Source: Streptomyces fodineus
GTDB taxonomy: Bacteria; Actinomycetota; Actinomycetes; Streptomycetales; Streptomycetaceae
Direction: 5' to 3'
Length of the DNA: 64,000 bases
Assembly (NCBI RefSeq): GCF_001735805.1
Contig: NZ_CP017248.1
Location: 744,001-808,000, forward strand
Part shown: piece after piece, positions 55,300 to 63,588 of the stretch
Layout of the letters: every line of letters begins with the position of its first letter
Position numbering within the stretch: the first letter of the stretch is position 1
Position numbers and translations under genes: made by a program
The notes under the pieces: generated by a model
What the model was told of the DNA's origin: nothing
Databases searched by the model: none
Seen by the model: only the letters and a program-made list of their open reading frames with translations

Positions 55300-56688
55300 A
55301 TGCACCCCACTCTCGCCGGCGATCTCTCCCGGTTCCCCGAACTGCTCCAATCCGCCCGAGACTTCGCCGCCCGAGAGGTGGCGGGGCTGGCCGAGCGGCC
55401 GGTCGCCGCTGCCGGGCCGGCGCCCGCTCGTGCTCCGCTCCCGGAGGACGGGGCGGGCGGGGACGCCGCGATCGCGCGGTTCGCCGAGCGGTGGGCGCCC
55501 GGGTTCTCCGGCTCGGCCGGCCCCCGCTACCTGGGCTTCGTCACCGGCGGCGCGACCCCCGCGTCGGTCGCCGGCGACTGGCTGACGTCCGCGTTCGACC
55601 AGAACCTCTCGGGGGCGGGCGGCTCCTGGGCGGCGGACCTCGAGCGGGAGACGGTGGCCTGGCTGCGCGAGCTGTTCGGGCTGGGTGAGGCGCACAGCGG
55701 GGCGTTCGTGACGGGGGCGACGGCCTCGAACACGGTCGGTCTGGCCATCGGCCGGGAGTGGCTCGGCGAGCGGCTGGGCGTCGACGTCTCCCATGCCGGT
55801 GCGGCCGCGCTGGGCCCGGTCGACGTACTGTCCGGCAGTCCGCACTCCAGTGTCCCGAAGGCGATGTCGGTGCTGGGCATCGGCCGGGACCGGCTGCGGC
55901 GGGTGCCGCTGCTGCCCGGCAACCGGGAGGCCGTGGACGTGGCCGCGCTGGAGGCGGAGCTGGCTCGGCTGGAGGGCAGACCGGCGATCGTCGTCGCGAA
56001 CGCGGGCACGGTGAACACCGTCGACTTCGACGATCTGCGGGCGATCGCCGCCCTCAAGGATCGCTACGACTTCTGGCTGCACGTGGACGCCGCCTTCGGT
56101 GGTTTCGCCGCGCTCTGCCCCGAGTACGCCACGCTGGTCGACGGTCTCGACGCCGCCGACTCGGTCTGTGTGGACCTGCACAAGTGGCTCAATGTCCCGT
56201 ACGACGCGGCCGTGCAGTTCACCCGGCGCCGAGATCTGCAGGTGAAGGTGTTCCACAACGCCTCGCCGTATCTGGGCCTGCCCGCCGGTGAGCCCGACTT
56301 TCTGCATCTGACCCCGGAGAACTCCCGGCGGCTGCGCGCGCTGCCCGCGTGGTTCTCGCTGGTGGCCTACGGACGTGCCGGGCACCGGGAGATCGTCGAG
56401 CGGAACGTGGCGCTGGCCCGCCGGCTGGGTGCGGGCATCGACGCGCTGCCGGGCCTGCGCCTGCTGGCGCCGGTGCGGCTCAACGTCGTCTGCTTCACCC
56501 TTGCCGAGGACCCCACCGAGGACCGCATCGACGCGCTTGCCCGGGCGGTCGCCGGGTCCGGGGAGGCGTATGTGACGCCTACGGTGTACGGCGGGGTAGC
56601 CGGGTTGCGGGCCGCGTTCAGCAACTGGCGTACCTCCGAGGCCGACACCGAGCGGGTGCTCGGGGTGCTGGCGGCGGCCTCCAGCTGA
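55300..56688 (+). CDS. PLP-dependent decarboxylase/aminotransferase (group II decarboxylase family)
   Basis: A 462-residue PLP enzyme of the aromatic-L-amino-acid/glutamate decarboxylase family. Cofactor and substrate residues are visible in YLGFVTGGATPASVAGDWLT, the phosphate loop TGATASNTVG, HVDAAFGGFAALCPEY (PLP-stacking and Asp) and the Schiff-base lysine in DLHKWLNVPYD. The ATG at 55300 is favoured over upstream in-frame codons because those cross the repeat-proximal gap. The substrate is unknown; homologues act on aromatic or diamino acids. Confidence 0.9.
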   Translation: MHPTLAGDLSRFPELLQSARDFAAREVAGLAERPVAAAGPAPARAPLPEDGAGGDAAIARFAERWAPGFSGSAGPRYLGFVTGGATPASVAGDWLTSAFDQNLSGAGGSWAADLERETVAWLRELFGLGEAHSGAFVTGATASNTVGLAIGREWLGERLGVDVSHAGAAALGPVDVLSGSPHSSVPKAMSVLGIGRDRLRRVPLLPGNREAVDVAALEAELARLEGRPAIVVANAGTVNTVDFDDLRAIAALKDRYDFWLHVDAAFGGFAALCPEYATLVDGLDAADSVCVDLHKWLNVPYDAAVQFTRRRDLQVKVFHNASPYLGLPAGEPDFLHLTPENSRRLRALPAWFSLVAYGRAGHREIVERNVALARRLGAGIDALPGLRLLAPVRLNVVCFTLAEDPTEDRIDALARAVAGSGEAYVTPTVYGGVAGLRAAFSNWRTSEADTERVLGVLAAASS

Positions 56689-56692
56689 CGGC

Positions 56693-57481
56693 TCAGGGGC
56701 GCCGTACGGCCGTGTGGAAGCCGGTGTTCACGGCCGTGAGTCCGCCGTCGACCACCAGCGTGGTGCCGGTGATCCAGGCGGCGTCGCGGGAGGCGAGGAA
56801 GGCGACCGCGGCGGCGATGTCCTCGGGCTCGCCGATGCGTCCGAGCGGGTACAGCGGGCGGAGCGCGTCGAGTTCGTCCTCGCGCCCCTCCCACGCCGAG
56901 GTGCGGACCGTGCCCGGCACCACCAGGTTCACCCGCACGCCCCGGGCCGCCGCGTGCCCGGCGAGGGTGCGGGTGAGCGAGCCGAGGCCGGCCTTGGCGG
57001 CGCTGTAGGCGTGGTTGCCGAAGTCCTGCAGGCCGTTGACGGAGCCGATGCCGACGATCGCGCCGCGTCCGGATGCGGCGAGGTGGGGCAGGGCGGCCCG
57101 GCAGCAGCGGTAGGCGCCGGTGAGGGTGACGTCGAGGTCGCGCGCCCATGCCTCGTCGGGGTCGTCCTCGAAGAGGGGGACGTCCGGGGTGCAGTGGGCG
57201 GCGCAGTTGACCAGCACGTCGAGCGAGCCGAACGCGGCGACGGCGTGCGCGACGGCCGCCTCCACCGAGGCGCGGTCGGCGATGTCGCACGCCAACGCCT
57301 CGGCATTCAGGCCCTGTCGGCGCAGGGCGGCGGCGGTCCGCTCGGCCTGGGGCGGGTCCAGGTTGGTGACCAGGACCCGCCCGCCCTCCTCGGCGAGCCT
57401 TCTCGCGACGGCGGCACCGATACCGCGGGCCGCGCCGGTGACGAGAACTCCGTGTCCCGCGAAGCGGGTGTGATCGGTCAT
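56693..57481 (-). CDS. short-chain dehydrogenase/reductase
   Basis: A 262-residue classical SDR. The NAD(P)-binding motif TGAARGIG, the structural NCAAH (variant of NNAG) and the catalytic triad Ser (GIGSVNGLQ), Tyr (YSAAKAG) are present. VVPGTVRTSAW and GEPEDIAAAVAFLASRDAAW follow the usual pattern. It converges with the decarboxylase gene, four bases apart, and is followed upstream by a second SDR on the same strand, so the pair may form an operon. Substrate unknown. Confidence 0.92.
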   Translation of the reverse strand: MTDHTRFAGHGVLVTGAARGIGAAVARRLAEEGGRVLVTNLDPPQAERTAAALRRQGLNAEALACDIADRASVEAAVAHAVAAFGSLDVLVNCAAHCTPDVPLFEDDPDEAWARDLDVTLTGAYRCCRAALPHLAASGRGAIVGIGSVNGLQDFGNHAYSAAKAGLGSLTRTLAGHAAARGVRVNLVVPGTVRTSAWEGREDELDALRPLYPLGRIGEPEDIAAAVAFLASRDAAWITGTTLVVDGGLTAVNTGFHTAVRRP

Positions 57482-57512
57482 GCGGTGACCGTACGGCTCC
57501 GCGGGCGTCCGT

Positions 57513-58427
57513 TCAGCGGTATCCGGTGACGTCGGCCGGCTTGCCCGCGTCCTGTACCTCGACCAGGTACCGCCAGGCGTCGGGCCGGCTGCCGTCGAGG
57601 TCGGTGAAGCCGTATTCCTGGGCGAGTCCGCCGCCGGCGAGCGACTGCCCGTTGAAGCGGGCCACGTCGGGGTCGGCGGCCAGGGCGGCGACGGCGCGGC
57701 CGACGAAGCGCGGTGTCTCGGAGATGGCGAAGTGCGGCTCGCGGGCGAGGGCGTCGCGCCAGTTGTCCTCACGGACGCCGTACGCGTCGAGCATCAGCTC
57801 CGAGCGCAGCCAGCCCGGGGTCAGGGCGACGGCGGTGGCGCCGCGCGGGCCGAGCTCGTGGCCGAGGGCGAAGGCCATGCGCAGCACGGAGGCCTTGGCG
57901 AGGTCGTAGAAGAAGTTCACGCGGTAGGTGTCGCGGTTGTAGTCGGCGGTGCCGTCGGTCATCTCCACGACCAGGCCGCCGGGACGGCGCAGCAGGAGCG
58001 GCAGCGCGAAGTGGCTGGTGACGGCGTGGGTCTCGACCGCGAGCCGGAGGAGCCGGAGCCCGCCTGCGAGGTCGTGCTCCCAGACCGGTGTGTCCCACTC
58101 GAAGAGTTTCTCGCCGCCCCAGATGTCGTTGACGAGAACGTCGAGGCGGCCCTGTTCGCTGTCGATGCGCTCCACCAGGGCTCGTACGGCGGACGTGTCC
58201 AGGTGGTCGACGGCGACGGCGATGCCGTGTCCGCCGGCCGCGGTGACGAGGTCGGCGGTGTCCTCGATGGTCTCGGGGCGGTCGTACTCCGAACGGCGCC
58301 CGCGGGTGCTGCGGCCGGTGACGTAGACGGTGGCGCCGGCCGCGCCGAGTTCCACGGCGATGCCGCGTCCGGCGCCCCGGGTCGCCCCGGCGACCAGCGC
58401 CACCTTGTCCCCCAGCGGTCCTGACAT
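57513..58427 (-). CDS. short-chain dehydrogenase/reductase, long atypical type
   Basis: A 304-residue SDR with GATRGAGRGIAVELGAAGAT at the cofactor site. Its remaining motifs are atypical: VNDIWGG replaces NNAG, and YDLAKASVLRMAFALG supplies the tyrosine-lysine pair. The C-terminal extension (ARFNGQSLAGGGLAQEYGFT) is typical of a family seen in many soil bacteria. The ATG is six bases after GGGAGG. It lies upstream of, and is co-directional with, the 262-residue SDR gene. Confidence 0.9.
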   Translation of the reverse strand: MSGPLGDKVALVAGATRGAGRGIAVELGAAGATVYVTGRSTRGRRSEYDRPETIEDTADLVTAAGGHGIAVAVDHLDTSAVRALVERIDSEQGRLDVLVNDIWGGEKLFEWDTPVWEHDLAGGLRLLRLAVETHAVTSHFALPLLLRRPGGLVVEMTDGTADYNRDTYRVNFFYDLAKASVLRMAFALGHELGPRGATAVALTPGWLRSELMLDAYGVREDNWRDALAREPHFAISETPRFVGRAVAALAADPDVARFNGQSLAGGGLAQEYGFTDLDGSRPDAWRYLVEVQDAGKPADVTGYR

Positions 58428-58516
58428 GTCCGGCCTCCCGTGCTGACGACTGCTGCTGTCGCCGTCCACTGTCGCGGGAAAGCCGGACATCCTCTGTCGG
58501 GATTACCGGCGCGGTG

Positions 58517-59146
58517 TCAGTGTCCGCGCCTGATCCACTCCTGGAGGTGAGGTGCCTCGGCGCCGATGGTGGTGGAATCGCCGTGGCCGGTGAGCACCTT
58601 GGTCTCCGGCGGGAGGGTGAGGAGCTTGTCCCGGATGGAGTCGATGATCGTCGGGAAGTGCGAGTACGTGCGTCCGGTGGCGCCCGGCCCGCCCCGGAAC
58701 AGCGTGTCCCCGGTGAAGACGGTGCCGAGCGCGGGGTCGTACAGGCAGACGGCGCCGGGGGCGTGGCCCGGGGTGTGGAGCACGGTCAGGTCGGCGCCGG
58801 CCGCCTCGATGACCTGGCCGTCGAGGAGATGCCGGTCGGGGTCGCGGCCGGGGTGGGTCATCTTCCACAGCGGCAGGTCGTCCGGGTGCAGCCAGATGCT
58901 GGCGCCGGTGCGGTCGGCGAGTTCCGGTGCGGCGTTGACGTGGTCGTTGTGGGCGTGGGTGCACACGATGGCGATCAGGCGGCGGTCGTCGACGGCGCGG
59001 GCGATGGCCTCGGCGTCGTGGGCGGCGTCGATGACGATCACCTCCCGCTCGTCGCCGACGATCCACACGTTGTTCTCGACCTCCCAGGTGCCGCCGTCGA
59101 GGGTGAACTGCCCGGAGGTGACGAGGCGCTCGATGCGTACGGTCAT
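58517..59146 (-). CDS. metallo-beta-lactamase-fold hydrolase, mycothiol pathway associated
   Basis: A 209-residue MBL-fold hydrolase with the metal motif THAHNDH, further ligands in TPGHAPGAV and FTGDTLF, and a final GHGDST. In actinobacteria this gene is coupled to S-(hydroxymethyl)mycothiol dehydrogenase, and it is so here (overlapping stop/start, TGATG). It is therefore a candidate thioesterase hydrolysing S-formylmycothiol in formaldehyde detoxification. GTG at 59149 is an alternative start. Confidence 0.9.
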   Translation of the reverse strand: MTVRIERLVTSGQFTLDGGTWEVENNVWIVGDEREVIVIDAAHDAEAIARAVDDRRLIAIVCTHAHNDHVNAAPELADRTGASIWLHPDDLPLWKMTHPGRDPDRHLLDGQVIEAAGADLTVLHTPGHAPGAVCLYDPALGTVFTGDTLFRGGPGATGRTYSHFPTIIDSIRDKLLTLPPETKVLTGHGDSTTIGAEAPHLQEWIRRGH

Positions 59147-60234
59147 CACAGCACCACCACCGAGCGCAGCACGTCGCCGTGGTGCATCCGCTCGAAGGCC
59201 TTCTCCACCTCGTCCAGCGCGATGGTCTCGGTGACGAACGCGTCGAGCGGCAGCCGGCCCTGGAGGTGCAGGTCGATCAGCATGGGGAAGTCACGGGAGG
59301 GCAGGCAGTCGCCGTACCAGCTCGACTTCAGGGCGCCGCCGCGGCCGAAGACGTCCAGCAGGGGCAGTTCGAGCTTCATCTCGGGGGTGGGGACGCCGAC
59401 GAGGACGACGGTGCCGGCGAGGTCACGGGCGTAGAAGGCCTGCCGGTACGTCTCCGGGCGGCCGACCGCCTCGATGACGACGTCGGCGCCGAAGCCACCC
59501 GTCAGCTCGCGGACCGCCTCGACCGGGTCGGCCTGCCGGGAGTTGACCGTGTGGGTCGCGCCCAGCTTCTTCGCGGTGTCCAGCTTGCGGTCGTCGATGT
59601 CCACGGCGATGATCCTCGCCGCACCGGCGAGGCTCGAGCCGGCGATGGCCGCGCCGCCGACGCCGCCGCACCCGATGACCGCGACGGAGTCGCCCCGGCC
59701 GACACCGCCGGTGTTGATCGCGGCGCCGATGCCGGCCATGACGCCGCAGCCGAGCAGGCCGGCGACCGCCGGGGAGACGGCCGGGTCGACCTTGGTGCAC
59801 TGGCCGGCGGCGACGAGCGTCTTCTCGGCGAACGCGCCGATGCCGAGGGCCGGGGACAGCTCCTGGCCGGTGGCCGCGAGGGTCATCTTCTGTTTCGCGT
59901 TGTGGGTGTTGAAGCAGTACCAGGGCCGCCCGCGCAGACAGGCCCGGCAAGCGCCGCATACCGCACGCCAGTTGAGGATGACGAAGTCGCCGGGTGCCAC
60001 GTCGGTCACGCCGTCGCCGACCGACTCCACGACACCGGCGGCCTCGTGGCCGAGCAGGAAGGGGAAGTCGTCGGAGATGCCGCCCTGCTTGTAGTGCAGA
60101 TCGGTATGGCAGACACCGCAGGCCTGGACGCGCACCACGGCCTCGCCCGGCCCGGGATCCGGCACCACGATCGTCTCGATCCGGACGGGCTCGTCCTTCC
60201 CCGGTGCGATCACGCCGCGCACTTCCTGCGCCAT
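59146..60234 (-). CDS. S-(hydroxymethyl)mycothiol dehydrogenase
   Basis: A 362-residue zinc-dependent alcohol dehydrogenase of the mycothiol-dependent formaldehyde dehydrogenase family. Catalytic zinc residues lie in [10 protein letters not shown] and GHEAAG, and the structural zinc lobe is [15 protein letters not shown]. The NAD motif is [12 protein letters not shown]. It oxidises the mycothiol-formaldehyde adduct and may also reduce S-nitrosomycothiol (MscR activity). The ATG is preceded by GGAAGGGG. It is the first gene of a two-gene operon with the MBL hydrolase. Confidence 0.93.
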   Translation of the reverse strand: MAQEVRGVIAPGKDEPVRIETIVVPDPGPGEAVVRVQACGVCHTDLHYKQGGISDDFPFLLGHEAAGVVESVGDGVTDVAPGDFVILNWRAVCGACRACLRGRPWYCFNTHNAKQKMTLAATGQELSPALGIGAFAEKTLVAAGQCTKVDPAVSPAVAGLLGCGVMAGIGAAINTGGVGRGDSVAVIGCGGVGGAAIAGSSLAGAARIIAVDIDDRKLDTAKKLGATHTVNSRQADPVEAVRELTGGFGADVVIEAVGRPETYRQAFYARDLAGTVVLVGVPTPEMKLELPLLDVFGRGGALKSSWYGDCLPSRDFPMLIDLHLQGRLPLDAFVTETIALDEVEKAFERMHHGDVLRSVVVL

Positions 60235-60479
60235 GGTCTGAACCCCTTCCTCGTTGGCCTTCGCTGCCGACCCTACGCGCGACCGATCGGTAGCGGGGCG
60301 GACCACGACGGTGCCCGCGGATCTTTCCGGCCGCCGGGCGAGCGTGCTCCCGTGTAAGAAATAGGCCTCCCCCAGGTAAGAATTTGATCGAATAACGTCA
60401 TTCCATGATGGCAATCTTTTTGCAGGGTGCATGAGTTCGCCTGGTATGTGCGCCGGGCCCGGCATGCCTCAATGGGGGC

Positions 60480-61271
60480 ATGCCCATCGAAGGCCGCAAT
60501 GGACGTACCGCATTCCTTTTCCCGGGCGGTGCCGCGGCGCGCCCCGGAACAGGGCGTGAACTCCTGGACGTATTCCCGGCGTTCGCCGACGCACTCGACG
60601 ACATCTGCGCGCGCCTCGATCCGTATCTAGGACTTCCGCTGAAATGCGTGATGTTCGCCGACGACGGCACGCGTACGGCCGCACTGCTGGACCGGGAGTC
60701 GTTCGCCGGGCCGGCGGTCTTCGCACTCCAGGTGGCGCAGTACCGGCTGCTGCTCAGCTGGGGAGTCCGGCCGGACGTGGTGTTCGGGCAGGCGGCCGGG
60801 CGGATGGCCGCCGCGTACGCCGCGGGCGTCTTCTCCCTGGCGGACGCCTGCCATGCGGTCGGCACCCTGGCCCGCCTCCTGGACGGCCCGGCGGACCCGG
60901 CGCCGCGCTCGTCTCGGCCGGCCGGCATCCTCGACGCCTACGGCCGCACCCTGGCCACGCTGCACCCGCGTGCGCCGCGCCTCCCGCTCGTCTCCGACGT
61001 CACCGCCCGCCCGGTGGGCGCCGAGACCGCCGAGCCGGAGTTCTGGGTGCGGCGCGCGCCGCTGCGCTGGGCGGAGACCGTGCGGGTACTCCACGGCGAC
61101 GGGGTCCGCACCTGGCTGGAACTGGGCCCCGGAGACCGGCTCACCCGCCTGCTCCCGCACTGCCTCCCGGACTGCCTTCCGGGCGGTACGGCCTCGGCCT
61201 TCGCACTGCCCCGGGACTGGGCGGCCCTGCGGTCGGGGCCGAGCACCGGCCGGGGTGCCGCACAGGGGTGA
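60480..61271 (+). CDS. stand-alone acyltransferase-domain protein lacking the catalytic serine
   Basis: A 263-residue relative of polyketide-synthase/FabD acyltransferases. FLFPGG replaces FVFPGQG, and FALQVAQYRLLLSWGVRPDV is well conserved. The GHSxG nucleophile elbow reads G103-Q-A-A-G107 in VFGQAAGRMAAAYAAGVFSL, with alanine instead of serine. The small subdomain with the catalytic histidine (AFHS/YASH) is deleted, and the sequence jumps to RLPLVSDVTARPVG and WVRRAPLRWAETVRVLHGDG. It cannot be a normal acyl transferase and may be a binding or decoy protein, or a decaying fragment. The 245-base upstream gap is unusually A/T rich with no other gene. Confidence 0.85.
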   Translation: MPIEGRNGRTAFLFPGGAAARPGTGRELLDVFPAFADALDDICARLDPYLGLPLKCVMFADDGTRTAALLDRESFAGPAVFALQVAQYRLLLSWGVRPDVVFGQAAGRMAAAYAAGVFSLADACHAVGTLARLLDGPADPAPRSSRPAGILDAYGRTLATLHPRAPRLPLVSDVTARPVGAETAEPEFWVRRAPLRWAETVRVLHGDGVRTWLELGPGDRLTRLLPHCLPDCLPGGTASAFALPRDWAALRSGPSTGRGAAQG

Positions 61272-61295
61272 GAGGCGCCCTGCGGGGATGGGCCC

Positions 61296-61460
61296 TCAAG
61301 CGCGGGGGCGCGGGCGCGGGGGCGGGTCCTGCGGGTCTCCGGGCAGATGGGTGTCGCTGACGGTGAGCGAGCCGAGCACGGCCGTGAGGTTGATCCACCC
61401 CGTGTCCCGTTCGCCCAGGTCGACCGCGTTCGCCGGCGGTGTGGCCCGCGCACGCTCGTG
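61296..61460 (-). pseudogene. possible gene fragment with strong coding bias
   Basis: On the minus strand a frame of about 50 codons, almost all G/C-ended, reads ANAVDLGERDTGWINLTAVL, then GSLTVSDTHLPGDPQDP and a Pro/Arg end. I find no convincing start or ribosome-binding site, and the family is not recognised. It may be the C-terminus of a lost gene. Nothing else was seen in 61272-61573. Confidence 0.3.
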
Positions 61461-61573
61461 AGGCGGAGCGCTTCGTCTGCGCTTGCCGTGGCCGCCGGGC
61501 CGGAGGAGTCTCTAAGGGTGGGTCCAACGCGGTCCGCGCCGCGCCGGGCCGCGGGCGCCCGAAGGAGGTCACG

Positions 61574-61939
61574 ATGGGCACCGCGACAGGTTCCGCCTTC
61601 GACATCGAGACACTGCGCCGGGGCATAGAAGGGAACACCGGGAACACCCTTCTGTCGCTCTACGCCGACGACGCGGAGATCCGCATCGTCGACCACAACA
61701 ACCAGCCCAGCCACCCCACCGTCCTGCGCGGCCGGGGTCAGATCGCCGAGTTGCTGGACGACATCTACCGCCGCGACATGACACACAAGCTGGACCGGTG
61801 CGTCGTGCAGGGTGATCACGCCGCGTTCACCGAGTCCTGCCAGTACGGGGACGGCACCAGGGTCCTCGCCGAGTCGATGGTCACGTTGCGGGACGGCAAG
61901 ATAGCCGACCAGTTGATCATCCAGGCCTGGGACGAGTAG
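61574..61939 (+). CDS. NTF2-like (SnoaL-type) protein
   Basis: A 121-residue alpha+beta-barrel protein of the nuclear-transport-factor-2-like superfamily, with FDIETLRRGIEGNTGNTLLS, LYADDAEIRIVDHNN and a C-terminal TLRDGKIADQLIIQAWDE strand pair. The ATG follows GAAGGAGG at good spacing. Such proteins are polyketide cyclases or stress-related hydrolases or ligand binders; which applies is unknown. The divergent-type MarR gene ends 50 bases downstream (convergent). Confidence 0.88.
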   Translation: MGTATGSAFDIETLRRGIEGNTGNTLLSLYADDAEIRIVDHNNQPSHPTVLRGRGQIAELLDDIYRRDMTHKLDRCVVQGDHAAFTESCQYGDGTRVLAESMVTLRDGKIADQLIIQAWDE

Positions 61940-61988
61940 GCACACCCCGGCATGACGGGCGCCGGAAGGAGTTTCGGCAGGGTCCAGG

Positions 61989-62537
61989 TCACCTCGCGGC
62001 TGACCTGGACCTTCTCGGCCCGGGCGGGCCTGGGGCGGCTGCCCCGGGTCCGCCCTCGACGGCCAGCACCAGCTTCCGCAGCAGGTCCGCCAGTGTCCGG
62101 CGCTCTGCTTCGGACAGCACGGAGAGCAGTGCGCCTTCGTCCGCGTCCTCCGCTGCCGCGTGCGCTTCGAACGCGGCGTGGCCGGCGTCGGTGAGCCGGA
62201 CCCGGACGCGTCGGCGGTCGCCGGTCTCGTGGGTCCGCGTGATCAGCCCGGCCTCCTCGATCGGTCCCAGCCGGGCGGACAGCGCGCCCCTGGTCAGCCC
62301 CAGTCGCTCGGCGAGCACGGACGGACTGGACTCGTACGGCGGCCCGGACCTGCGCAGCGTCAACAGGACCTTGTACTGCCAGTGCTTCAGACCGTCGGCG
62401 TCCAGCACCTCCCGGCGGGCCTGCGAGGCGTGCCGGGCGACGATCATCAGCCGGGCGGCGATGGCCTCCCGCACCGGGTCCAGCCAGTCCAGCTCACGCG
62501 CCCAGACGGCCACGTGCCGGTCCACCGAGTCCTGCAC
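61989..62537 (-). CDS. MarR-family transcriptional regulator
   Basis: A 182-residue winged-helix regulator. The recognition region reads HWQYKVLLTLRRSGPPYESS, PSVLAERLGLTRGALSARLG and EEAGLITRTHETGDRRRVRV, including the wing, and is typical of MarR proteins. The GTG start lies six bases after GGGAGG. The Arg/Pro/Gly-rich tail is low complexity. It is divergent from the TPR-like gene, whose promoter lies between them. Confidence 0.92.
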   Translation of the reverse strand: MQDSVDRHVAVWARELDWLDPVREAIAARLMIVARHASQARREVLDADGLKHWQYKVLLTLRRSGPPYESSPSVLAERLGLTRGALSARLGPIEEAGLITRTHETGDRRRVRVRLTDAGHAAFEAHAAAEDADEGALLSVLSEAERRTLADLLRKLVLAVEGGPGAAAPGPPGPRRSRSAAR

Positions 62538-62561
62538 TGTCTGCCTCCCGCAGTGGTTTTC

Positions 62562-62597
62562 TTGTGGATCATTTTTCGCCTAACTACTTTGCCGCAC
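62562..62597 (+). promoter_or_regulatory. probable leaderless promoter of the gene at 62598
   Basis: TTGTGG (62562-62567) and TACTTT (62585-62590) lie 17 bases apart in an A/T-rich stretch. The expected transcription start, about seven bases after the -10 box, coincides with the ATG at 62598, which has no ribosome-binding site. Confidence 0.55.
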
Positions 62598-63479
62598 ATG
62601 ACACATGCCACGCAGGCCTTCGTAGACGTCCCGCAACTCCTCGCCGCGGCACGGGAATTGAGCACCGCAGGCCGCTGGGAGCGAGCCGCGCTGCTGCTGG
62701 ACTCGGTCACCGCCGGCGATCGCGCCGACCGCGCGCGGATCGTCCGGGCCCATGCCGAAGTGGCCCTGGACCGGGACTGGTTCGCCGGGACCGACACCGC
62801 GGCCGCGCGGATCGAGGCGGCCGAGCGGGAGTTCCCGGACGGCGACTGGGACACCGGCTTCCTCCGGCTCAGACACACCTACGCCCGACTGCTCCACGTC
62901 GCCGGCACCCTGTGTATCGGCCCGGCGGGCAAGGACCCCGAGGCGCTCGCCGCTCTGCGCGACCGGGCGCGGGACCTGTACGAACGGGCCCCGGACGAGG
63001 TGCGCCGGGGCTGGGCGGCGATGTATCGCGGGCTGATCGCCGACAACCACTTCGCCGACCGTACGACCGCCGCCGGGCACTACACGCGGGCCCTGCGGGC
63101 TGGTCAGGACGGAACCGACGATCTGCTGGCCCGCGAGGCGCTGCGGCACCTCGGGGACCACGACCGCGACGGCGGCGACCGGGAGCGGGCCGAGGAGCGC
63201 TGGTGCCGGGCCACCGAGCTCGGCGCCCGGGCCGGAGCGGTGCCCGGCACCCTTTCCCAGCAGTTGCTGCTGGCGGTACTGGCCCGGGACAAGGGCGACG
63301 AGGCGGGCGCCACGGCACTGGCGACGGAACTGGCCCGCTGGGCCGGGGCCATCGGCGCCGAGCGGCTACGGGCAAGTGCGACCGCATTCCTGACCGGCGC
63401 GGACCCCACATCACCGGGCCTGACCTCACCGGACCCGGCTACAGCGGCCACCGGGACGGCCCCGGCCCGGCGGGACTGA
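62598..63479 (+). CDS. hypothetical TPR-like helical protein
   Basis: A 293-residue soluble protein made of helical pairs such as LLAAARELSTAGRWERAALL and DRTTAAGHYTRALRAGQDGT, consistent with TPR-like folds. It ends in a Thr/Pro/Ala-rich tail. No catalytic motif. It is divergent from the MarR gene by 60 bases and may be regulated by it. Its transcript is predicted to be leaderless. Confidence 0.83.
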   Translation: MTHATQAFVDVPQLLAAARELSTAGRWERAALLLDSVTAGDRADRARIVRAHAEVALDRDWFAGTDTAAARIEAAEREFPDGDWDTGFLRLRHTYARLLHVAGTLCIGPAGKDPEALAALRDRARDLYERAPDEVRRGWAAMYRGLIADNHFADRTTAAGHYTRALRAGQDGTDDLLAREALRHLGDHDRDGGDRERAEERWCRATELGARAGAVPGTLSQQLLLAVLARDKGDEAGATALATELARWAGAIGAERLRASATAFLTGADPTSPGLTSPDPATAATGTAPARRD

Positions 63480-63588
63480 TCACGCCGGTACCGGGCGGGG
63501 CCGGCCCCATGACGATCGCGACCCTGCTGGAGCAGACCGTCGAGGCCGCCGCCCGGCAGCTCGGCGCACAGGCGGCGGCGCACCCGGG

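Noticed and set aside
60300..61945. Polyketide biosynthetic cluster around the acyltransferase and NTF2-like genes
   Set aside because: No ketosynthase, carrier protein, cyclase partner or tailoring genes are nearby, and the acyltransferase lacks its catalytic residues.
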